Shown here: positions 51,072-58,060 of the stretch, in pieces
How the letters are laid out: every line of letters begins with the position of its first letter
Numbering within the stretch: the stretch's first letter is position 1
Origin: Methanomassiliicoccus sp.
GTDB lineage: Archaea > Thermoplasmatota > Thermoplasmata > Methanomassiliicoccales > Methanomassiliicoccaceae
Length of the DNA: 64,000 bases
Assembly (NCBI GenBank): GCA_018262895.1
Contig: JADFDJ010000008.1
Location: 1 to 64,000 of the forward strand
Direction: 5' to 3'
The notes under the pieces: generated by a model
What the model was told of the DNA's origin: nothing
Database searches by the model: none
The model's input: only the letters and a program-made list of their open reading frames with translations
Translations under genes and position numbers: made by a program

Positions 51072-52139
51072 ATGGAGTATGTCTCCGGAAAGGTCCTCAC
51101 CGAGGAAGGCTTCCGGGATGGTCACGTGGGCTTCGAGGACGGAAGGATCGTCGAGGTAGGCAGAGGTAAGGCCAAGGTCAGCGTGGCTGAGGGGCTTGTC
51201 CTGCCCACCTTTGTCAACGCCCATACCCACATCGCCGACTACGTTGTCCCTGTGGACCTATCCCTTACCTTGGCGGAGATGGTCGCGCCCCCCCATGGCC
51301 TTAAGTACCGCATCCTATCGCAAACGCCTGAGAAGCGGCAGCGGGAGGCCATCGCCGAGATGTCGGAGGCCATGCTCCGAAAGGGCACCTCCGTGTTCTC
51401 TGATTTCCGAGAGGGGGGTGTCAAAGGGGCCAGATTGATGTCCTCGGCCCGGGGAGCGCGGCCGTACGTCCTCGGAAAGCCGAGAACGCCGCGCTTCGAC
51501 CGCGAGGAGATATCCGCCCTTCTGGAACTCACCGAGGGCATCGGGCCTTCAGCAATATCCGACTGGGACTATGAGGAGCTGAGAGAGCTGACCAGCTTCG
51601 TGAGGTCCCGCGGGAAGATAGTGGCCCTTCACTGCTCAGAAAGGGTCAGGGAGGACCTGGACAAGGTCCTGGACCTGCACCCCTCGTACCTGGTCCACAT
51701 GACCCAGGCCACCGACGGGGACCTTGAAAGGTGCGCACAGCTGGACGTTCCCATCGTGGTCTGCGCCAGGTCCAACATGTTCTTCGGGATGGTGCCGCCT
51801 CTGGCTAGGATGGTACATCACGGCGTTACAGTGGCCATAGGCACCGATAATGCCATGATCTCGATGCCAGATATGTTCGTGGAAACGGAATTCGTGGGAA
51901 GACTGCTCCGACAGCAAGGAATCTCCGGCCTTGACTGCGTTCTCAGTATGGCTGTGGCTAATGGGCGAAAAATTATAAATCAACTTCCGCTAATGGAGAT
52001 AATACCAGACACGCCATTGGATCTCATGGTGGTCCGATCTAAGCAAGGAGACCCGCTGACCGACCTGGTACTGCGCACCGCAGGGGAGGAGCCCCTTCTC
52101 GTGTGCGTTGGTGAGAATAAAAGGAGAGGAACTAGATGA
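51072..52139 (+). CDS. Amidohydrolase (deaminase-like, COG0402)
   Basis: 355-aa TIM-barrel metal hydrolase. Metal ligands are seen in NAHTHI (near residue 52), ALHCSER, HMTQ and the GTDNAMIS aspartate. The family includes cytosine, adenosine and S-adenosylhomocysteine deaminases and chlorohydrolases; the small size and short C-terminus leave the substrate open. ATG 51072 was chosen over a TTG 30 nt upstream. The stop overlaps uspA (ATGA). The 287-bp upstream gap is AT-rich in part but holds no gene I can support. Confidence 0.82.
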   Translation: MEYVSGKVLTEEGFRDGHVGFEDGRIVEVGRGKAKVSVAEGLVLPTFVNAHTHIADYVVPVDLSLTLAEMVAPPHGLKYRILSQTPEKRQREAIAEMSEAMLRKGTSVFSDFREGGVKGARLMSSARGARPYVLGKPRTPRFDREEISALLELTEGIGPSAISDWDYEELRELTSFVRSRGKIVALHCSERVREDLDKVLDLHPSYLVHMTQATDGDLERCAQLDVPIVVCARSNMFFGMVPPLARMVHHGVTVAIGTDNAMISMPDMFVETEFVGRLLRQQGISGLDCVLSMAVANGRKIINQLPLMEIIPDTPLDLMVVRSKQGDPLTDLVLRTAGEEPLLVCVGENKRRGTR

Positions 52140-52582
52140 ACGATTTCAAGAGGATACTGATACCGACCGATGGAAGCGAGAACACCAAGGCCGCGATCAC
52201 TCAGGGATTGGAACTGGCCCGTGTAATGGGAAGCGAGGTGACCGCGCTCTACGTTGTTGATCAGGCGTCGTTCGTCAACTTCCCCATGGATGCCACCGTC
52301 GTCAGCATCTACTCCCTTCTGGAAAAGGAGGGAAAGGACGCCGTCGATTACGTGGTCAACGAGGGTCAGAAGCTTGGTGTCAACGTCACGCCCAAGGTCG
52401 TCGAGGGCTCCCCCGCGAAGAAGATCGTGGACGAGGCCGAGAACTATGACCTCGTGGTGATGGGCACCCTGGGTCGGACAGGCATCTCCAAGCTCCTCCT
52501 TGGCAGCGTGGCGGAAAGGGTGGTCAGGTTCGCTCCATGCCCCGTTCTGGTCGTCCGCGCCGAGACTCCCGAGGAGGAGTAG
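52136..52582 (+). CDS. Universal stress protein UspA
   Basis: 148-aa Usp fold. The ATP-binding motif G-x2-G-x9-G-S is complete (GTLGRTGISKLLLGSVAERVV region near residue 109), so it should bind ATP. Sits between the amidohydrolase and a four-CBS protein, overlapping or adjacent to both, in a run that ends with glyS. A stress- or energy-sensing role is inferred. It ends in TAG. Confidence 0.92.
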   Translation: MNDFKRILIPTDGSENTKAAITQGLELARVMGSEVTALYVVDQASFVNFPMDATVVSIYSLLEKEGKDAVDYVVNEGQKLGVNVTPKVVEGSPAKKIVDEAENYDLVVMGTLGRTGISKLLLGSVAERVVRFAPCPVLVVRAETPEEE

Positions 52583-52584
52583 GC

Positions 52585-53430
52585 ATGACCACAGTGGACG
52601 AGGTGATGACCCACAACCCCATAACAGCTGAGATACCCGGTTCGAGGAACGACGTTCTCAAGCTGATGGTGCGGCATAACCTCACCGGTCTCCCCATAAT
52701 CAAGAAGGTCGACGGCAGCCTGGCCGGGATGGTCACACGCAACGATATCTTCCAGCATCCAGAGGAGGACCAGCTGGCGATGGTGATGAACCGTGAGCCT
52801 CTGGTGCTATCCCCTCAGGACACTGTGGAGACGGCTGCTGCCCTCATGACCACCAAGAGGGTCACCCACTTCCCCGTGGTCGAAGGCGGGAAATTAGTCG
52901 GGATACTGACGCCCACGGACCTGCTAAACGAGGTGGAGAAGAAGGCCTCCAACATCCCTGTGGAGGAACTGGCCCTAGATCCCTGTGTGCCCATCTACCA
53001 GGAAACGCCCCTGCGGGCGGCTCTGGTCACCTTCAAGGCCAGCAGGGTCAACGCCCTCCCTGTGCTGGACGCCAACGGCCGCCTTGCCGGCATAATCACG
53101 GACAGGGATGTGTTCAACAAGAGCCTGATCAACGGTTCGGTGGCCCTCACCGCCCTGGGGATGGGGGATGACGAGGACTCGTGGTCCTGGGACGGTCTCC
53201 GCAACATCATGAAGCTGTGGTTCGAGGTTTCCAAGATCGAGATGCCCGCCGTTCCTGTAAGGGATATCATGGTGCGTTCCCCCACAACGGTTTTTAAGAA
53301 GACCAACGTTTCCGAGGCTGCGCGGACGATGCGCCGCAATGATTTCGGTCAGCTGCCCGTGGTCGATTCCAAGGAGAACCTGGTGGCCATGCTCTACGAT
53401 ATCAACGCGGTATCGATACTGGCACAGTGA
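52585..53430 (+). CDS. Four-CBS-domain protein
   Basis: 281-aa protein made of two Bateman modules: CBS1 about 1-55, CBS2 60-118, CBS3 125-185 and CBS4 220-281, with a 30-residue acidic insert (GMGDDEDSWSWDGL) between CBS3 and CBS4. CBS pairs bind AMP, ATP or S-adenosylmethionine as energy or methyl-donor sensors. Only the sensor part is present; no effector domain. It is 2 nt after uspA and its TGA overlaps the region before glyS, so all are co-expressed. Confidence 0.9.
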   Translation: MTTVDEVMTHNPITAEIPGSRNDVLKLMVRHNLTGLPIIKKVDGSLAGMVTRNDIFQHPEEDQLAMVMNREPLVLSPQDTVETAAALMTTKRVTHFPVVEGGKLVGILTPTDLLNEVEKKASNIPVEELALDPCVPIYQETPLRAALVTFKASRVNALPVLDANGRLAGIITDRDVFNKSLINGSVALTALGMGDDEDSWSWDGLRNIMKLWFEVSKIEMPAVPVRDIMVRSPTTVFKKTNVSEAARTMRRNDFGQLPVVDSKENLVAMLYDINAVSILAQ

Positions 53431-53459
53431 GCTTTGGGCTCAATATAAGAGGAATTACA

Positions 53460-55163
53460 ATGGATGCATCAGACGTTCTCTCGCTCTGTAAGCGCAGGGG
53501 TTTCCTTTACCCCTCGTACGAGATCTACGGCGGGGTAGCTGGCCTGTACGACTATGGGCCCTTGGGCACAGCCATGAGGAACAACATCGTGGAGATCTGG
53601 AGAAGGTTGTACACGCTGGGCGAGGGTTTCGTGGAGATAGACTCGGAGACCATCGGCCCCGAGGTGGTCTTCAAGGCGTCCGGACATGTTGACGAGTTCG
53701 CGGACAAGATGGTGAAGTGCAAGGTCTGCGAGGAAGCTTACCGGGCGGACCACCTTATCGGCGACCGCCACCCAAACCCCGGCTCCCTGAAGGAGGCAGA
53801 GCTGGACGAGCTGATACGCAAGAACGGCATCGCCTGTCCCGGCTGCGGCGGGGAGCTGTCCTCGGTGGAGGAGTTCAACCTCATGTTCAAGACCGTCATC
53901 GGTCCTGGTTCCGGACGCGTGGGATACCTGCGCCCGGAGACCGCTCAGGGCATCTTCGTGAACTTCCCCAGCCTCTACCGCTACAACCGCGAGAAGCTGC
54001 CCCTGGGCGTGATACAGGTCGGCCGCGGATACCGCAACGAGATCTCTCCTCGCCAGGGTGTCATCCGCATGCGGGAGTTCAACATGATGGAGTGCGAGCT
54101 CTTCGTGGACCCTGAGGACAAGGGCTGGCCCCGCTTCAAGGACGTCAAGGACGAGAAGTTGAAGCTGCTGGCCAACGACGGCCGGGAGTTGGAGATAAGC
54201 GTCGGGGAGGCGGTGGAGCAGGGCATCATCTGCAACCAGGTCCTGGCGTACTTCATGTGGTTCACCCAGGAGTTCCTCAAGGCCATCGGCGTGGACGGCG
54301 CCCGCCTGCGCTTCCGCCAGCACGAGAAGGACGAGATGGCACACTACGCTGCCGACTGCTGGGACGCTGAGGCCCTGCTCAGCTTCGGTTGGACCGAGAT
54401 CGTGGGCATCGCCGACAGGGGATGCTGGGACCTTTCCCGCCACATCAAGTTCTCCGGCGTGGACATGAGCGCTTTCAAGCGCTTCGACACTCCTCAAGAG
54501 GTGGAGAGGGACGTCATCAAGCCTAAGTATGGGGTCCTGGGCCCCAAGTACAAGGCCCTCGGCAGCAAGATCGGTAAGGCCATGGAGGCCACCGATCCGT
54601 CCCTGATAAAGGACGACTCGATCACCGTGGAGGTGGACGGGCAGAGCTACGTGCTCGGCCGGGACTGCTTCGATGTGGCCCGGGTCAAGGAGAAGGTCTC
54701 CGGAGTCAAGGTTATACCGCACGTGATAGAGCCCTCTCACGGTCTGGACAGGATCACCTACACATGCCTGGAGCACGCCTACACCAAGAAGGAGGACATG
54801 GAGATGCTGCGCATATCCGCGGCCATCGCCCCCATAAAGTTCGGGGTCTTCCCCCTTATGGCCAGGGATGAGCTGGACAAGGTGGCCATGGACATCGACC
54901 AGGAGATACGCTACAGCGGCATCGAGACCTACTACGACGACTCCGGCTCCATCGGCAGAAGATATGCCAGGATGGACGAGATCGGCACCCCCTACTGTGT
55001 GACCGTCGACTACCAGACCCTGGAGGACGGCACGGTGACCCTCCGGGAAAGGGACAGTCAGGCACAGATACGTGTCAAGGTCCAGGACATCACCATAGTG
55101 GCCCGGGCGGCCCTGTGCGGCGCGAACCTCGATCAGTTCGTTGTTGGTGAGAGCAAGGCCTGA
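53460..55163 (+). CDS. glyS: Glycyl-tRNA synthetase (alpha2 type)
   Basis: Class II synthetase of 567 aa. Motif 1 and GGVAGLYDYGPLG are at the start, motif 2 RGYRNEISPRQGVIRMREF near residue 195, motif 3 SHGLDRI near 430 and the anticodon domain at the end (FGVFPL to GESKA). ATG 53460 has AAGAGGA at good distance; a GTG at 53427 overlapping the CBS gene stop is the alternative. It is the last gene of the amidohydrolase-uspA-CBS run. Confidence 0.95.
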   Translation: MDASDVLSLCKRRGFLYPSYEIYGGVAGLYDYGPLGTAMRNNIVEIWRRLYTLGEGFVEIDSETIGPEVVFKASGHVDEFADKMVKCKVCEEAYRADHLIGDRHPNPGSLKEAELDELIRKNGIACPGCGGELSSVEEFNLMFKTVIGPGSGRVGYLRPETAQGIFVNFPSLYRYNREKLPLGVIQVGRGYRNEISPRQGVIRMREFNMMECELFVDPEDKGWPRFKDVKDEKLKLLANDGRELEISVGEAVEQGIICNQVLAYFMWFTQEFLKAIGVDGARLRFRQHEKDEMAHYAADCWDAEALLSFGWTEIVGIADRGCWDLSRHIKFSGVDMSAFKRFDTPQEVERDVIKPKYGVLGPKYKALGSKIGKAMEATDPSLIKDDSITVEVDGQSYVLGRDCFDVARVKEKVSGVKVIPHVIEPSHGLDRITYTCLEHAYTKKEDMEMLRISAAIAPIKFGVFPLMARDELDKVAMDIDQEIRYSGIETYYDDSGSIGRRYARMDEIGTPYCVTVDYQTLEDGTVTLRERDSQAQIRVKVQDITIVARAALCGANLDQFVVGESKA

Positions 55164-55370
55164 GTTCGAACTCTCTTACCTGGAAACCTTTTCCCATAAC
55201 CCTTCCCTTCTGCCATTTCGTAACATCGTATCTGCATTGATTCTTATCAGCGGATTTCTATGGAGAAGGTTCAATAGCGAGGAAGACGATTTGTCGTCCA
55301 GAGACAAGGATTCGCCATTTTCGGGCGAAAACCTCTTCAAGAGAACCCAAGCGATACGGGAGTCGATAAG

Positions 55371-56570
55371 ATGAACGGAACGGAAATAGCGGGGATCAAG
55401 AAGAGGGAGCAGCTCAGGTCGATGGTGGAAGCGACCAAGATAACCGACCTGATGTCCAAGAGGTTCGATTTTGTGAGCCCTGAGGACCAGCTCTCTGACG
55501 TGCTTAAGAAGATGGGGCAACTGGACCTGCACGAGATGCCAGTAAGCTTGGATGGTAAGAGATTGATGGGGGTGGTAAGCTATGGCACCCTACTAAAGCG
55601 GAGGAATCTCCCTATCACCACCAAGGCGGGCTCCATTACCGTCATGCCTCAGGAGGTCACCCCCGACACGTTGGTGACCGAGGTCGCTGAGGCTTTCATG
55701 ACCTCCGGCTTTCGCCAGATCCCGGTCGTTAAGGGCCAGAACATACAGGGGATCATCGCCCGTACCGACCTGATCAAGATCGTGGAGGGCATAAAGGAGC
55801 TTCGGGATCTGAAGGTAAGGGACATTATGACCGAGGATGTGCAGACCGTCGGCCTCGAGGATCCAGTGGAGACGGCGCTGCTGTCCATGAAGAACCTTAC
55901 CATCCGCACCCTGCCAGTGGTGGACGGCGAGGGCAACCTCACCGGCATCGTGGGCATAAAGCAGGTGGCGAACTACAACTGGAAGGAGCGGAAGCGCGAG
56001 ACCGTGGGAGAGATGACCGGCGACAACAGCCCGGTGAAGGTCAAGGTCTCCTCCATAGCCCTTGACTCAGTTTACACGGTGAACGAGGACGCTACCTTGG
56101 GAGAGGCGGTCAAGGCCATGCTGGAGCACAACGTGTCCACCCTGCCAGTGGTGGAGGGCGGCCGCCTTGCCGGCATCATAACCAAGTACGACATCATCGA
56201 GCTGCTGGCATCGTTCCGGCAGAGGGACATGGTGTACACCCAGATAACCGGCCTGGACCAGGAGGACCGTTTCGCAGCGGACCAGATGGAGAAGGACATC
56301 ACCGCGTCCCTGCAGAAGATCGCCAAGATCACCAGGCCCATGCTGTTCACGCTCCACGTGACCAAGTACAACGCCCAGGGGAACACCAACAAGTACTCCC
56401 TGAACGGACGTCTCACCACCGAGAGCAAGGTGTGGGTGGCGTCGGCCGTGGATTGGGACCTCAACAAGGCCACGATCAGCCTGATGCAGCACCTGGAACG
56501 GAGGGTCATCGAGCGCAAGGAGGAGAGGCTCGACCACCGTAAGAAGGCCAAGAACATCGGGCACAGCTGA
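55371..56570 (+). CDS. Four-CBS protein with HPF-like C-terminal domain, copy 1
   Basis: 399-aa protein. Residues 20-285 form four CBS domains with typical ends (GTLLKRRN, RTDLIKI, GIKQVAN, KYDIIELLA). Residues 288-399 read as strand, helix, three strands, helix (VYTQITGL; AADQMEKDITASLQKIA; LFTLHVTKY; KYSLNGRL; VWVASAVDWD; ISLMQHLERRVIERKEERL), the order of HPF/RaiA ribosome-hibernation factors. I infer a nucleotide sensor coupled to a ribosome-binding module. The 207-bp leader contains small hairpins (GACGA/TCGTC at 55285-55298; TTCGCC/GGCGAA at 55311-55329). A near paralogue follows. Confidence 0.8.
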   Translation: MNGTEIAGIKKREQLRSMVEATKITDLMSKRFDFVSPEDQLSDVLKKMGQLDLHEMPVSLDGKRLMGVVSYGTLLKRRNLPITTKAGSITVMPQEVTPDTLVTEVAEAFMTSGFRQIPVVKGQNIQGIIARTDLIKIVEGIKELRDLKVRDIMTEDVQTVGLEDPVETALLSMKNLTIRTLPVVDGEGNLTGIVGIKQVANYNWKERKRETVGEMTGDNSPVKVKVSSIALDSVYTVNEDATLGEAVKAMLEHNVSTLPVVEGGRLAGIITKYDIIELLASFRQRDMVYTQITGLDQEDRFAADQMEKDITASLQKIAKITRPMLFTLHVTKYNAQGNTNKYSLNGRLTTESKVWVASAVDWDLNKATISLMQHLERRVIERKEERLDHRKKAKNIGHS

Positions 56571-56677
56571 GAGCGGCTAGTCCTGGCAAACCCTATAAAC
56601 CATTTTACTTCAGACGAATTGGAAAGCTACGGGCCAGACGATAAATACTGGTGGAAACGCTTTTAATAAGGAGTTGG

Positions 56678-56730
56678 GGCCGGCGCCATTCCATGGGGAC
56701 AGGGTCCGGGCGCCGGTCTAGCGAAAGGAG
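56678..56730 (+). promoter_or_regulatory. Leader hairpin and strong ribosome site of CBS/HPF-like copy 2
   Basis: GGCCGGCGCC (56678-56687) pairs with GGCGCCGGTC (56709-56718), ten pairs with one G-U, loop 21 nt. The near-perfect Shine-Dalgarno AAAGGAGG (56723-56730) follows 4 nt later, 6 nt before the ATG. The hairpin could hold or insulate the ribosome site; a TTTTAATAAG box lies upstream near 56661. Confidence 0.6.
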
Positions 56731-56736
56731 GTTTTT

Positions 56737-57936
56737 ATGAAAGCCGAGGAACTGGTTGGAGCGAACAGACAGGAGAGGCTCCGGGCCGAGGTGGACGCCA
56801 AGGGCCTGGAGAATATCATGAACGCCGATTTTGTGACCGTTTCCCCCTCGGACACCGTGAACGTGGTCCTCAAGAAGATGAGGGACCTAGACATGCACGA
56901 GATGCCTGTCGCCGTGGACGGAGGGAGGCTCATGGGCGTGGTCAGCTACGGTACCCTCCTCAAGAGGAGGAACGTCTCCATAGAGACCAAGGCCGAGACG
57001 TTGCTCCTGAGACCGCAGAACGTCACAGTTCTATCGCCGGTAACTGAGGTGGCGGAGATAATGATCAACTCCGGCTTCAGGGAGATGCCGGTGACCAGGG
57101 ACGGGACCATCATAGGCGTGGTCTCCCGGTCGGGACTTCTGCGGATCATCCAGGACGTGAAGGAGCTGCAGCGCATACCGGTGAGCGAGGTGATGTCCAA
57201 GGAGGTCAGAACGGTCAAGCTGGACACTAGCGTGAAGGACGCGGTGCGGTACATGAGCGCCATGGAGGTGAGGGTCCTTCCGGTTGTCGATGACCGTGAC
57301 CGCATCATCGGAGTGGTGGGCATCAAGGACATCTCGCATGCTAACTGGCATCTGCGCGACAGGGCAACGGTGGGAGAGCTCGCCGGAGAGAGCCTCCCTA
57401 TCGAGGTGAAGGTGGGCTCGGTAGCGGTGGAACCGGCGGTGGTGGCCGGGCCCGACATGACCCTGGGCGAAGCGGCGAAGATCATGCTGGACAGGGGCAT
57501 CTCCACCCTCCCGGTGGTGGACTTCGGGAAGCTGCTCGGCATCGTCACCAAGTACGACCTCGTCGCCCTCCTGGCATCTCTCCGTCAGAGGAACAAGCTC
57601 TACATCCAGATCTCCGGTCTGAGCGACGACGACAGGTTCTCGCAGGACATGATGATCACGGAGATCGAGGGCTCCATGAAGAAGATAGCCGCGATCGAGA
57701 CGCCGGTGATGTTCGACCTCCATGTGGCGGCCTACAAGGACGAGGGGCTGAACTACAAGTACTCCCTCCATGGGCGCCTCACCACCGATGACCGCCTGTA
57801 CACTGCCAGCTCCACCGAGTGGGACCTGGTGCAGGCCACGGCCACGCTCATGAAGACCTTCGAGCGCAGGGTCATCGACCACAAGGAGCAGAAGCTGGAC
57901 CACCGCCGCCGGACCAAGAACATCGGGCACCACTGA
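56737..57936 (+). CDS. Four-CBS protein with HPF-like C-terminal domain, copy 2
   Basis: 399 aa, same length and layout as copy 1 and clearly its paralogue (shared LHEMPV/MHEMPV, MGVVSYGTLLKRRN, ISTLPVV, KYSLxGRLTT, AKNIGH/TKNIGH ends). The CBS region runs 25-287, the HPF-like region 288-399. Sequence differs in the first two CBS pockets, so the two may sense different ligands. It ends at a strong terminator. The leader bears a GC-rich hairpin and an excellent Shine-Dalgarno, so it is likely well expressed or controlled at translation. Confidence 0.8.
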   Translation: MKAEELVGANRQERLRAEVDAKGLENIMNADFVTVSPSDTVNVVLKKMRDLDMHEMPVAVDGGRLMGVVSYGTLLKRRNVSIETKAETLLLRPQNVTVLSPVTEVAEIMINSGFREMPVTRDGTIIGVVSRSGLLRIIQDVKELQRIPVSEVMSKEVRTVKLDTSVKDAVRYMSAMEVRVLPVVDDRDRIIGVVGIKDISHANWHLRDRATVGELAGESLPIEVKVGSVAVEPAVVAGPDMTLGEAAKIMLDRGISTLPVVDFGKLLGIVTKYDLVALLASLRQRNKLYIQISGLSDDDRFSQDMMITEIEGSMKKIAAIETPVMFDLHVAAYKDEGLNYKYSLHGRLTTDDRLYTASSTEWDLVQATATLMKTFERRVIDHKEQKLDHRRRTKNIGHH

Positions 57937-57939
57937 TCA

Positions 57940-57964
57940 AGGGGCAGCGACCCCTCTTTTTTTT
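57940..57964 (+). terminator. Hairpin and T-tract terminator
   Basis: AGGGG-cagcg-a-CCCCT (57940-57955) followed by a run of T (with one C) to 57964. It stands right after the stop of the second CBS gene and before the valS promoter. Confidence 0.75.
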
Positions 57965-58060
57965 CTATTCAATCAAATTACAAAAGACCATCATCCCTTC
58001 CAAGGGCATCGCCTCTCGGCCAAATGCTTTAATCTATACCGGACATGTCCGATGCCGTTC

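Noticed and set aside
4593-52582. TAG as a pyrrolysine codon
   Set aside because: TAG ends several ordinary full-length genes (GNAT 4593, RusA-like 20443, GT-C 22397, mptD 24927, feoB 33019, uspA 52582) at expected lengths, so it looks like a normal, less used stop.
53469-54776. Long minus-strand open frame opposite glyS
   Set aside because: Antisense shadow caused by GC-rich codon bias; low-complexity Val/Leu/His composition and no start signal.
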